This document shows positions 1 to 8,900 of a DNA stretch of 26,693 bases, piece by piece (the stretch's first letter is position 1; each line of letters opens with the position of its first letter). Under the pieces are notes generated by a model. It saw only the letters and a list, made by a program, of their open reading frames with translations, did no database searches and was not told the origin of the DNA. Origin of the DNA: Clostridiaceae bacterium (GTDB taxonomy: Bacteria > Bacillota > Clostridia > Oscillospirales > Acutalibacteraceae); NCBI GenBank assembly GCA_016296885.1, contig JAEDHT010000027.1, forward strand, positions 1-26,693. The letters are read 5' to 3'. The position numbers were made by a program, and so were the translations under genes.

Positions 1-43
1 ATATTTGAGTTGAATTTTCTTTTTTATTTGTCACCCATCAATT

Positions 44-98
44 GTACCATAACAACCTTTTTTATGGTGCTTGACTTTTTCTCATCATAGTGCCATAA
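44..98 (+). promoter_or_regulatory. Operator-like triplet of CCATAA motifs upstream of hydE
   Basis: Three related 9-mers lie around the hydE promoter: GTACCATAA at 44-52 (plus), GCACCATAA on the minus strand at 62-70 (reads TTATGGTGC on plus) and GTGCCATAA at 90-98 (plus). Seven of nine positions are invariant. The first two form an inverted repeat with a 9-nt loop. The second abuts the -35 box and the third covers the -10 box, a layout typical of a repressor-type operator. No regulator gene is visible in the window, so the binding protein is unknown. The 44-70 hairpin could instead be a weak terminator of a gene lying left of the window, but it is not followed by a clean T-run. Confidence 0.45.
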
Positions 99-99
99 T
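71..99 (+). promoter_or_regulatory. Sigma-A-type promoter for hydE
   Basis: TTGACT (71-76), a 17-bp spacer, then CATAAT (94-99) preceded by TGC, which is an extended -10 element. The predicted transcription start is near 105-107. That coincides with the upstream GTG at 107, so translation more likely begins downstream at ATG 134. Confidence 0.7.
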
Positions 100-133
100 C
101 ATGTGAGTGAATATATTACAGATGGGTGAAACA

Positions 134-1174
134 ATGTACAATATAAATGAAGTTGTGAATAATTTAGAAAATAAAAATGATATTGATGATGACAATCTGA
201 GATTTCTCTTGGAAAATCGGGATGTAGAGAGTGCGTTATTTTCTGTAGCTGACGCTGTACGCAGAGATTATTATGGGGACGATGTCTACATAAGAGGACT
301 CATAGAAATATCAAACTATTGTAAAAATAATTGCTATTATTGTGGTATAAGGCGAGATAATAAAAATATCGCACGTTACCGTCTCACAAAATCAGATATT
401 TTAGAATGTTGCGATGCCGGATATTTACTTGGATTTAGAACCTTTGTTATGCAGGGTGGGGAAGATGGAGGATTTGATGATAAAGAAATCTGCGATATTG
501 TGTCTTCAATTAAATCAAAATATCCTGATTGTGCCGTAACACTGTCTATCGGTGAAAAAACCAAGGAAGCATACAAGGCATATTTTGATGCCGGCGCAGA
601 TAGATATCTGCTTCGCCATGAAACTGCGTGTGAAGCTCACTATCAGCAGTTGCACCCACAAAGTATGAGTCTGAAAAATAGGAAAGAATGTCTTTATAAT
701 TTAAAGGAGATAGGATATCAGGTGGGTGCCGGTTTTATGGTAGGCTCACCATATCAAACTATTGAGAATATAATAGCTGACTTAAGATTTTTGCAAGAGC
801 TTCAGCCTGATATGGTTGGTATAGGGCCATTTATCAGCCATCATGACACCCCGTTTAAAGATTTTGCGAATGGGGAGCTTCATCTGACACTTAGGATAAT
901 TGCCATAGTTAGACTTATGCTACCATATGCCCTCATACCATCAACCACAGCCTTAGGCACTATCTCGAATGATGGAAGGGAACTTGGTCTAAGAGCCGGT
1001 GCTAATGTAGTTATGCCAAATCTTTCTCCATCATCTGTGAGATCATTATATAGCTTATATGACAACAAAAAACACAGCGGAAGCGAAGCCGCAGAAAGCT
1101 TAAATCTGCTTAAGGTGCAAGTAGAAAACGCCGGCTACCATGTTGTAACAGATGTGGGTAATGTTAAAAGATAA
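134..1174 (+). CDS. hydE: [FeFe]-hydrogenase H-cluster radical SAM maturase HydE
   Basis: HydE is a radical SAM enzyme that works with HydG and HydF to build the two-iron subcluster of [FeFe]-hydrogenase in the cytosol. With the start at ATG 134 (GGGTGA at 124-129 upstream) the protein has 346 residues. The CX3CX2C motif (CKNNCYYC) falls at C63, C67 and C70, the numbering I recall for Thermotoga maritima HydE. The HydE-like block MPNLSP with VRSLYSLYDNK follows near the C-terminus. A longer reading from GTG 107 is possible, but it would start at the predicted transcription start. The three cysteines that hold an accessory Fe-S cluster in some HydE proteins appear replaced here (H-x7-S-x2-L). 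hydF and hydG are not in the window. The related radical SAM enzymes BioB and PylB fit less well. The gene stands alone with its own promoter and terminator. Confidence 0.93.
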   Translation: MYNINEVVNNLENKNDIDDDNLRFLLENRDVESALFSVADAVRRDYYGDDVYIRGLIEISNYCKNNCYYCGIRRDNKNIARYRLTKSDILECCDAGYLLGFRTFVMQGGEDGGFDDKEICDIVSSIKSKYPDCAVTLSIGEKTKEAYKAYFDAGADRYLLRHETACEAHYQQLHPQSMSLKNRKECLYNLKEIGYQVGAGFMVGSPYQTIENIIADLRFLQELQPDMVGIGPFISHHDTPFKDFANGELHLTLRIIAIVRLMLPYALIPSTTALGTISNDGRELGLRAGANVVMPNLSPSSVRSLYSLYDNKKHSGSEAAESLNLLKVQVENAGYHVVTDVGNVKR

Positions 1175-1188
1175 TAAAAAATTATAAA

Positions 1189-1227
1189 AAAATCCTCACC
1201 GTGGATATTTTCCATGATGAGGATTTT
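1189..1227. terminator. Bidirectional rho-independent terminator
   Basis: AAAATCCTCA (1189-1198) pairs perfectly with TGAGGATTTT (1218-1227). An inner stem, GTGGA (1201-1205) with TCCAT (1211-1215), has one G-T wobble and closes a 5-nt loop. T-rich sequence follows on the plus strand, and an A-rich run before it gives T's on the minus strand. It therefore can end both hydE and the converging minus-strand train. Confidence 0.85.
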
Positions 1228-1243
1228 GTATTATTAATTTAAA

Positions 1244-2641
1244 TTATTTAAAGAATTCTTCAAAAGCTCTAAATGCCATATAAACATCAATTTTAGAAAC
1301 TATCTCATATGGTGCGTGCATAGAAAGAACAGGCACCCCAAGGTCTACAGTGTCTACATCGAGGTTAGCAACATATTTTGCAATGGTTCCACCGCCGCCG
1401 CCGTCAACCTTGCCGAGCTCGCCGATCTGCCACAAAACTTTTCCATTGTCAAGCATATCACGAATTTCGCCCATATACTCAGCAGAAGCATCGTTTGTGC
1501 CACCTTTTCCGCCACTGCCTGTGTATTTTGTGATAACAACACCATTGTTGATGTAGCTTGAGTTATTAGCCTCATAAGCACTTGCATAAGTTGGATCATA
1601 TGCAGCATTTACATCAGCAGAGAGACATTTACTCTTGTGGAGCACGTGATGCACTTCATATCCCTCAGCCTTAGCAAGATCTTTGATGAAATACATCATA
1701 TATCTGCTCTGCATACCGGTGTTACCATCTGAGCCTGTCTCTTCTTTGTCTGTGAGAACAGAAATAACAGTGTTTTCCGGTGTTTTTGCACTGAATGCTG
1801 CCATGAGTGCAGGATAAGCGCACACACGATCGTCATGACCATAAGCGCCCACCATACTTCTATCAAATCCGATATCTCTTGCTTTGAATGCAGGAACAGC
1901 TTCAAGCTCTGCTGTGAGGAAGTCGGATTCTTTGATATCATACTTATCTTTTAATAGCTTCAAAATGTTGAGCTTTACAAGCTCACTTTCTTTATCATCT
2001 CTGAATGGTCTGCTACCCACCAAAATGTTAAGGTTTTCGCCCTCGATAATCTTGCTACCCGTCTTAGACATTTGCTCACGGCCGAGGTGAGGGAGAAGGT
2101 CTGTTACGCAGAAGCATGGCTCGTCATCTCTTTCACCGATAGAAACTTCTATTATCTTACCGCCCTTGCAAGCTACAACACCATGAAGTGCAAGTGGTAT
2201 AGCTGTCCACTGATATTTTTTGATACCACCATAGTAATGGGTTTTGAACATAGCAAGCTCGCTGGACTCATATAGAGGGTTTGGCTTAAGATCAAGTCTT
2301 GGGCTGTCAATATGAGCTATAGCAAGCTTAACGCCCTCGCTAACGCCCTTTTTACCCATAACAGCAAGCATAATAGCCTTGCCACGGTTATTTACATATA
2401 CCTTGTCGCCGGCGCTGTATTTTTTGCTTGGATCATATTCGGTAAAGCCCTCAGCAATAGCAAGTCTGATTGCTTCCTTTACACATTCTCTTTCTGTTTT
2501 TCCTGCATCAAGATATTTCTTGTAACCTTCGCAAAAGTCATCCGCTTTTTTTATTTCATCATCACTGATAACAAGTGCACCGTTTCTGCGGTTAAGAAAA
2601 AGCTCTTCTTTGAGCTGTGATGCTAATGATTTTTCTGACAT
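1244..2641 (-). CDS. M18 family aminopeptidase (zinc)
   Basis: Cytosolic di-zinc aminopeptidase of family M18, releasing N-terminal residues from peptides, probably for peptide turnover. The 465-residue length is normal for the family. Expected metal ligands and catalytic residues are visible: H110 in AHIDSPR, the Asp pair at 270-271 in GHDDR, E300-E301 in DKEETGSDGNTG, D343 in SADVNAA and H442 in SMHAPYEI. The Gly-rich stretch at 414-418 (DGGGGGT) is a family feature. The ATG at 2641 has a GGAGG-type site at 2650-2655 that lies inside the 3' end of the preceding lytic transglycosylase gene, so the two are probably co-translated. It is the last gene of the minus-strand train and ends just before the bidirectional terminator. 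Substrate preference cannot be read from sequence. Confidence 0.93.
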   Translation of the reverse strand: MSEKSLASQLKEELFLNRRNGALVISDDEIKKADDFCEGYKKYLDAGKTERECVKEAIRLAIAEGFTEYDPSKKYSAGDKVYVNNRGKAIMLAVMGKKGVSEGVKLAIAHIDSPRLDLKPNPLYESSELAMFKTHYYGGIKKYQWTAIPLALHGVVACKGGKIIEVSIGERDDEPCFCVTDLLPHLGREQMSKTGSKIIEGENLNILVGSRPFRDDKESELVKLNILKLLKDKYDIKESDFLTAELEAVPAFKARDIGFDRSMVGAYGHDDRVCAYPALMAAFSAKTPENTVISVLTDKEETGSDGNTGMQSRYMMYFIKDLAKAEGYEVHHVLHKSKCLSADVNAAYDPTYASAYEANNSSYINNGVVITKYTGSGGKGGTNDASAEYMGEIRDMLDNGKVLWQIGELGKVDGGGGGTIAKYVANLDVDTVDLGVPVLSMHAPYEIVSKIDVYMAFRAFEEFFK

Positions 2642-2643
2642 TT

Positions 2644-3222
2644 TTAATTACCTCCGTTTTCTTTATTGTCGTCATTAAAATATAAATAATCATAAACCTC
2701 TTTTGAGGACAATACACGTTTTACATAGTTTCTTGTTTCATCAATCGGGATATTATCAAGGTCTATCCCATTTGACGAACAATCAGGGTTTTTAAGCCAT
2801 TTTTCCACATTACCGGGTCCTGCATTATAGGCGGCGATAGCAGTTTTTTCGCTGTCAAAGTGATCTAGCAGATACCTAACATAGTAGCAACCATATTCGA
2901 TATTGGTTGCAGTGTCATATAGCATTTCCACGCCCACATCAGGCAGACTATCATCACTGTTTTTTAGCCACGAAAAAGTATCAGGCATAACCTGCATTAG
3001 CCCAATGGCTTGAGCATGAGATTGCGCATCTTCATCAAAGCCACTTTCACAGCGTATTATACTATACACAAGAGAGGACTCTAAATTATATTTTTCCGCC
3101 GTTATATTCACGCTCTCCTGATATTTAATCGGATAAAACAACTTAAACAGAGAATCACGACATACATATATAATACACGCAAAAGTAAAAAATAACAATA
3201 AAAATTTAATAATTTTTTTGAT
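2644..3222 (-). CDS. Membrane-anchored lytic transglycosylase (SLT domain), probable ATC start
   Basis: Family 1 (Slt70-like) lytic transglycosylase that cleaves peptidoglycan between MurNAc and GlcNAc to give 1,6-anhydro ends, acting outside the membrane. Catalytic Glu lies in RCESGFD (about residue 59), followed by GLMQVMP, AYNAGPGNV and TRNYVKRV, the standard motif order. The first ATG/GTG/TTG in frame is TTG at 3198, but it is about 34 nt from the only good ribosome site (GGAGG at 3233-3237) and would cut off the charged start of the signal anchor. Reading from ATC at 3222, with 10-nt spacing, gives MKKIIKFLLLFFTFACIIYV, a textbook N-terminal anchor, and 192 residues in total. The upstream frame closes at a stop near 3250-3252, so no other start exists. 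Either a rare ATC start or an ATG lost by mutation or sequencing error explains this. Confidence 0.88.
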   Translation of the reverse strand: MKKIIKFLLLFFTFACIIYVCRDSLFKLFYPIKYQESVNITAEKYNLESSLVYSIIRCESGFDEDAQSHAQAIGLMQVMPDTFSWLKNSDDSLPDVGVEMLYDTATNIEYGCYYVRYLLDHFDSEKTAIAAYNAGPGNVEKWLKNPDCSSNGIDLDNIPIDETRNYVKRVLSSKEVYDYLYFNDDNKENGGN

Positions 3223-3232
3223 AGTAAGTAAT

Positions 3233-3237
3233 CCTCC
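3233..3237 (-). promoter_or_regulatory. Ribosome binding site deciding the transglycosylase start
   Basis: GGAGG on the minus strand, between the coaE stop (3245) and the transglycosylase. It is 10 nt from ATC 3222, and far from the first conventional start, TTG 3198. Confidence 0.7.
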
Positions 3238-3244
3238 GCTCTTT

Positions 3245-3844
3245 TTATTTTATATTAATACTAGAAATAATATTTTGTATCTGAGGAAAGATATCCTCCA
3301 CAGAGCCATTGTTATATATTACAAAGTCTGAATGGGATACAAAATAATCAGCACTATACTGCGAATTTATCCTTTTTTTTGCTTCACTTTCTGTTATGTT
3401 ATCACGCTTTATTATTCTTTGTAGTCGAATTTCGTCATCTGCTACAACGCTGATGATGTGGCAACATAATATATCAATTCCGCTTTCAAAAAGCTGTGGT
3501 GCATCAAAAAAAATGATGTTATTATTATTCTCAGAAAAACGCTTGATTTCATTTAGCATTTCGTGCAATACAAATGGATGCACAGCATTATTAAGCATAG
3601 TAAGCTTATCCTTATCAGAAAAAACTATATGCGCAAGTTTTTTTCTATTTATAACACCATTTTCTACAGCGTCAGGGAAGAGGACTTTCACCAAAGTATT
3701 GCACATAGCACCCTCTACCATCACATTTCTCGATATAGCATCAGCGTCTATTACAGCGTAGCCGTTTTTCTTAAGATACTCAGAAACCGTACTTTTTCCA
3801 CTTCCTGTTTGACCTGTTAGACCAATCAGCTTTATATTACTCAA
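3245..3844 (-). CDS. coaE: Dephospho-CoA kinase
   Basis: Catalyses the last step of coenzyme A synthesis, phosphorylating the 3'-OH of dephospho-CoA with ATP. The 199-residue protein begins with the P-loop GQTGSGKS (11-18), followed by the nucleotide-kinase block VIDADAISRNV and the CoaE-type DAPQLFE segment near the middle. The start is TTG at 3844, supported by GAGGTGAT a few bases upstream. It overlaps the end of the tsaC/sua5 gene by 8 nt (TTGAGTAA), a typical translational-coupling overlap. In the train it lies between tsaC/sua5 and the lytic transglycosylase. Confidence 0.95.
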   Translation of the reverse strand: MSNIKLIGLTGQTGSGKSTVSEYLKKNGYAVIDADAISRNVMVEGAMCNTLVKVLFPDAVENGVINRKKLAHIVFSDKDKLTMLNNAVHPFVLHEMLNEIKRFSENNNNIIFFDAPQLFESGIDILCCHIISVVADDEIRLQRIIKRDNITESEAKKRINSQYSADYFVSHSDFVIYNNGSVEDIFPQIQNIISSINIK

Positions 3845-4853
3845 TTTCGATCACCTCAAAGCCTGCCGCCCTGATTAGGCGATTATATACAGCTAGTCCT
3901 ACTCCATCAGTGCCCGGACATCTGCCGTAAACCAATTCATATCCCTGCTCATCTATTTTTCTAAGAGCATCAAAAAGCTTACTAGCCTGCTCCGTATAGT
4001 CGTCTTTCTTGCCATATGATATGCAATGTATATCCTTTATATTACTTAAATCCTCGTTATAGCATAATGCAACCATTTTTCCTGTGCTATGCTCTGCCAA
4101 ATACTTATAATAATTGTTATCGTCAGATTTTATCAAAACTACCTTTGCTTTGGGTGCGTAGTGCTTATATTTCATACCCGGACTAGACACTCTTTGTCCT
4201 TCTTTAAGCGGATTTAGCACAGCCGGATCAACCAAAACTTCGCCCAACACTGATTCCAACATTTCATGAGTGATACCGCCCGGTCTGAGAAGCACCGGTT
4301 TTTCCGGCACAAGTGTGATTACAGTTGATTCCAATCCAACGCTACATTCTCCACCATCCAAAATAGCATCTATCCTGCCATCGAGGTCTTTTTTTACATG
4401 ATCGGCACTTGTGGGGCTAGGGCTACCCGATAAATTAGCCGAGGGTGCGGCCAGAGGTACGCCTGATGCCTTTATTAGCTCTCTTGCCACAGGGTGTGAC
4501 GGAAAGCGTATTGCCACTGTGTCCAGTCCTCCGCTTATTTCTGATGGTATTACATCAGATTTAGGGAAAACTATTGTAAGAGGGCCGGGACAAAATGCTT
4601 CTATAAGTTTTTTTGCATTTTCGGGGAAGCTTGTCACGAGCGGATATATCTCTTCCACTGAAGACACGTGCACGATCAGCGGATTGTCTGAGGGTCTGCC
4701 CTTGGCTGAATATATCTTTTTCACAGCACTGCCGTTAGTAGCATCGGCCGCAAGACCATATACTGTTTCTGTTGGCATTGCAACTAATCCACCATTTTTT
4801 ATAATTTCGGCGGCTGTATCTATTTCTTTTTCTGTAAGAAAAAGGGTTTTCAT
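3837..4853 (-). CDS. L-threonylcarbamoyladenylate synthase (TsaC/Sua5)
   Basis: Makes threonylcarbamoyl-AMP from threonine, bicarbonate and ATP, the first step of t6A37 modification of ANN-decoding tRNAs. The N-terminal YrdC-like domain shows PTETVYGL (27-34), KGRPSDNPL (51-59) and PSANLSGSPSPT, the usual nucleotide and carbonate-binding blocks. At 338 residues it is the long Sua5 form with an additional C-terminal domain, rather than the short TsaC form. ATG 4853 shares one base with the prfA stop (TGATG), and a TTG three bases earlier is the alternative. No strong ribosome site is present, so translation probably depends on termination of prfA. The prfA-tsaC pairing is frequent in Firmicutes. 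Confidence 0.94.
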   Translation of the reverse strand: MKTLFLTEKEIDTAAEIIKNGGLVAMPTETVYGLAADATNGSAVKKIYSAKGRPSDNPLIVHVSSVEEIYPLVTSFPENAKKLIEAFCPGPLTIVFPKSDVIPSEISGGLDTVAIRFPSHPVARELIKASGVPLAAPSANLSGSPSPTSADHVKKDLDGRIDAILDGGECSVGLESTVITLVPEKPVLLRPGGITHEMLESVLGEVLVDPAVLNPLKEGQRVSSPGMKYKHYAPKAKVVLIKSDDNNYYKYLAEHSTGKMVALCYNEDLSNIKDIHCISYGKKDDYTEQASKLFDALRKIDEQGYELVYGRCPGTDGVGLAVYNRLIRAAGFEVIEIE

Positions 4854-5926
4854 CAATTAACACTTTCTTTCAATTTTTCCGTTCTGTCGGCTGTGATAAG
4901 TGGTTCTATCACCATATCAAGCTCACCGTTGAGGATATCATCTATTCTATATAGAGTTAATCCAATTCTATGATCAGTTACACGTCCTTGAGGATAGTTG
5001 TATGTTCTTATTCTCTCGCTTCGATCGCCTGTGCCCACCTGAGAGCGTCTTTCTTCTGCCACAGCATCTGTCTGTTTTTGCCTTTCTGCATCAAGTAGAC
5101 GTGATTTAAGCACTTTCATAGCCTTGTCTTTATTTTTATACTGACTTCTCTCGTCCTGACATTCTACTACTACGCCGGTTGGTATATGTGTTATGCGAAT
5201 AGCAGATTCTGTCTTGTTGATATGCTGACCGCCTGCACCGCTTGATCTATAGGTGTCGATTTGCAGATCGGCTGGGTTGATCACAATGTCCACGTCGCTG
5301 GCCTCAGGCAAAACAGCCACTGTGACGGTAGATGTGTGTATTCTTCCACCTGATTCGGTTTCAGGTACACGTTGCACACGATGCACACCGCTTTCGTATT
5401 TCATCTTAGAAAAAGCACTGTCACCGTTTATCATAAAGCTGACTTCTTTAAATCCGCCCAGCTCAGTTTCGTTAGCATTAATAAGCTCGGTTTTCCAGCC
5501 TTTTTTTTCTGCATACATACTATACATTCTATATAGCACATATGAGAACAAAGCGGCTTCTTCACCGCCGGCTCCGCCTCTGATCTCTATGATAACATTT
5601 TTGTCATCGTTTGGGTCTTTGGGCAGTAGCATAAGCTTTAACTCATTTGAGAGACTTTCTAATTTTTCTTCATTTTCAGAAAGCTCTGCACGTAAAATTT
5701 CTTTAAAATCAGCGTCACAGCTGCCATCATGCAGCAGCTCTCTTTCTTCTTCTATTTCGTCTTTAGTATTTTTATACTCATTATATTTCAAAACAACAGG
5801 CTCTATCTGAGAAAACTCTTTCATCGTCTGCCTGTATAGCTCTTGATCAGACACTACCTGCGGATCAAAGAGCTTATTTTGAAGCTCATCATATTTTTTT
5901 ACAAAAATATTTAGCTTATCAAACAT
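4853..5926 (-). CDS. prfA: Peptide chain release factor 1
   Basis: Class I release factor that recognises UAA and UAG and triggers peptidyl-tRNA hydrolysis. The 357-residue protein carries the GGQ motif at 232-234 within SSGAGGQHINKTES, and the RF1-type tripeptide PET (188-190) in RVPETESGGR rather than the SPF of RF2. The preferred start is ATG 5926 with AGGGTGA at about 5935-5941. A TTG at 5950 would add eight atypical residues. It is co-directional with dnaE upstream (28-nt gap) and overlaps the tsaC/sua5 start downstream. Confidence 0.96.
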   Translation of the reverse strand: MFDKLNIFVKKYDELQNKLFDPQVVSDQELYRQTMKEFSQIEPVVLKYNEYKNTKDEIEEERELLHDGSCDADFKEILRAELSENEEKLESLSNELKLMLLPKDPNDDKNVIIEIRGGAGGEEAALFSYVLYRMYSMYAEKKGWKTELINANETELGGFKEVSFMINGDSAFSKMKYESGVHRVQRVPETESGGRIHTSTVTVAVLPEASDVDIVINPADLQIDTYRSSGAGGQHINKTESAIRITHIPTGVVVECQDERSQYKNKDKAMKVLKSRLLDAERQKQTDAVAEERRSQVGTGDRSERIRTYNYPQGRVTDHRIGLTLYRIDDILNGELDMVIEPLITADRTEKLKESVN

Positions 5927-5954
5927 CGTGGTGTTCACCCTCAAATACAATAAT

Positions 5955-8900
5955 TTATTTTAATACGACATTATCATTGCCAATTCTTCTTTTTAACTCA
6001 TCTACCATAATGTTGTTAAGGTCTACAGCATTTTGCTTTGGCAGATGCTCATATTGCTTTATGTCCTCATAATAATATGACACAGGTATCTTCCCACCCT
6101 CAAACACAGAAAGCACAAGACCGGCTTCATTTTTTTCCTTGCAATTTTGCGAAGAAAATCTCAGATAAAGTCGTTTTATATTACTATAGTCAACGTTTTT
6201 TTGGCTGTAATCATTATGAGTAGCGGTGTTTTCTTTAAAAGTATTTTCGTCAATTTTAGATACTTTGTTACATATCAGCTTAACATTATCCTCCTGCACG
6301 TTCACCGTTGCCATAATATTGACGATATTGCCCTCAATTAGTAGATTTTTGCACACATCAAAGGTTTTTGCAAAGACAAGCATTTCAATATTTGCGGTCA
6401 TATCTTCAATTTGCACAATAGCCATTGTAGCTCCGTTTCTTGTCTGCCTTATATTTACGACTCCAAGTATGGCAGCTATTCTAACACTTGCTCCATCTGT
6501 ATATCTTTTTGATGGTGAGTCGTGTTCCTTTATATCTGCTATCAGGTCTAGCTTTGACGATTTGATATAATTCTCAAATTGAAGCATAGGATGCCCTGTA
6601 AGGTACATTCCGGTGATTTCCTTTTCCATAGCCAGCAGATCGCTTTTTATATATTCTCCCACATTAGGAAGTGTGGGCTGAGCTGATATTTTATCTTCAT
6701 CGTTGCATAGGTCGAAGATGTTTAACTGTCCCTCAGCGTTTGTTTTTCTTTCTTCCTCTAGCTGTTCCATTATGGATTTGGCGGAGAAAATCATCTGCTT
6801 TCGTGTTGCACCCATTTCATCTAGGGCACCACATTTTATAATGCTTTCGAGACCTCTTATATTTATGCTTTTGCCTGTCATTCTCTTGCAAAAGTCATAA
6901 AAGCTTTCGTAAGGCATCAAACCTCTTTCAGAGATAATATCTCTGATATTGCCCACTCCGAGATTTTTGATTGCAAGAAGTCCAAAACGTATACCATCAT
7001 CAGTGACAGTGAAGCCTAAGTCACTTTTGTTCACGTGTGGAGGCAAAACCTTAATACCCAATCGTTTACATTCATCTATATATTTTATCAGCTTGTCGGT
7101 GTTATCCAAAACGCTTGTGAGCAGTGCCGACATAAATTCCTTAGTGTAATGGCACTTATACCATGCTGTTTCATAAGAGATATTGGCGTATGCGGCGGCA
7201 TGGGATTTGTTAAAAGCATAACTCGCAAAGCTTTCCATTTCATTAAAAATAGATAATGCAGTTTTTTCATCTACTCCGCGTCTTAGGCAACCATCTACCA
7301 GCAGATTGCCATCTTCGTCGGTGAGGCCATATATAAATACTTCCTTTTCATGCTCCATGGTAGCTTTATCCTTTTTGCTCATGGCACGACGAACCACATC
7401 GGCTCGTCCCAAGGAATACCCCGCCAGTGTTCGGAAAATCTGCATTACCTGCTCCTGATACACTATGCATCCATATGTTACCTTTAAAATATGCTCAAGC
7501 AATGGATGCTTATATACGATTTTATCGGGATTATGTCTGTTTTTGATATATGTTGGAATAGAGTCCATAGGGCCGGGACGATATAGCGAGGTGAGTGCCA
7601 CCAAATCTTCTATAGATTGTGGCTTCATCTGTGCAAGCACAACCTTCATTCCGGGCGACTCAAACTGAAAAACGCCCTCAGTAAGCCCTTTTGAAAACAT
7701 ATCAAAAACAGCTTTATCACTTTTATTGATATCGTCTTCTGAGAAATCAGGATTAGATTTTTTTATCAGTTCGATAGTTTTGTTTAGTAATGTGAGGTTT
7801 CTAAGCCCCAAAAAGTCCATTTTTAAAAGACCGAGTTTTTCTATATTTGTTTTTTCAAACTGAGTTACCACAGCTTCATCATTTTTTGATAATGGCACAT
7901 ACTCATGCACGGGTTTATCTGTGATAACCACGCCTGCTGCGTGTGTTGTAGTGTGACGTGGCATACCCTCTATTTTCATCGCTATGTCGATAAGCTCGTG
8001 TATCTGAGGGTCTGTGTCATATCTTGTGCGAAGCTCCTTAGAGCTTGCAAGGGCCTTTCCTAATGTTACAGATAGCTCAAATGGCACCATCTTAGCCACA
8101 GAGTCCACTACGCCATAGGGAATATCAAGCACTCTGCCCACATCTCTTATGGCGCCTCTAGCCGCCATTGTACCAAATGCCGCAATCTGAGAAACATGGT
8201 CTGCTCCATATTTCTCTACCACGTAGTCTATAACCTCTTGACGTCTCTCTTTGCAGAAGTCTATATCAAAATCGGGCATACTAATTCTTTCCGGATTAAG
8301 AAAACGCTCAAAATACAAGTCATATTTAATCGGATCAATACCGGTTATACCAATGCAATAGGCGGCGATACTTCCGGCACCCGAACCTCTGCCGGGCCCT
8401 ACAGGTATTTTTTTGCTTTTGGCATAGTTTACAAAATCCTGCACAATGAGATAGTAATCAACAAAGCCCATCTCTTTGATAACGCCAAGCTCGTATTCTA
8501 GTCTCTCGATAATTGACTTGTCCGGTGACTCACCATAGTATTTATATAGACCGTCATAGCATTTATTACGGAAAAACTCATAGTGGTCCATGCCATTTGG
8601 CACATCAAATCTAGGTAGCTTAGTATTGCCAAATTCAAAATCGAAATTGCACATTTCGGCAATTTTAGCTGTATTTTCAAAGGGCTCATCGCCCAATCCG
8701 GGAAACGCATCACGCATTTCTTCCTCTGATTTTATATAAAATTCAGAGGTCTGAAATTCCATTTTATCTACATCAGTTATTTTATGGTTGGTCTGAATAC
8801 ACAGTAGAATTTCGTGAACCTTGCTGTCTTCTTTAGAGATATAGTGACAGTCGTTAGTAGCAACAAGCGGTATGCCGGTTTCTTTTGAAATCTTAATGAT

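Noticed and set aside
1380..1420. GC-rich glycine-codon repeat in the M18 gene
   Set aside because: It encodes the DGGGGGT stretch expected in this family, so it is not a separate repeat element.
5253..5810. 185-codon plus-strand reading frame opposite prfA
   Set aside because: It is a mirror frame of a well-supported gene, with a Ser/Leu/Ile-rich low-complexity product and no family features. The same holds for other antisense frames, such as 4411-4860 and 11676-12119.
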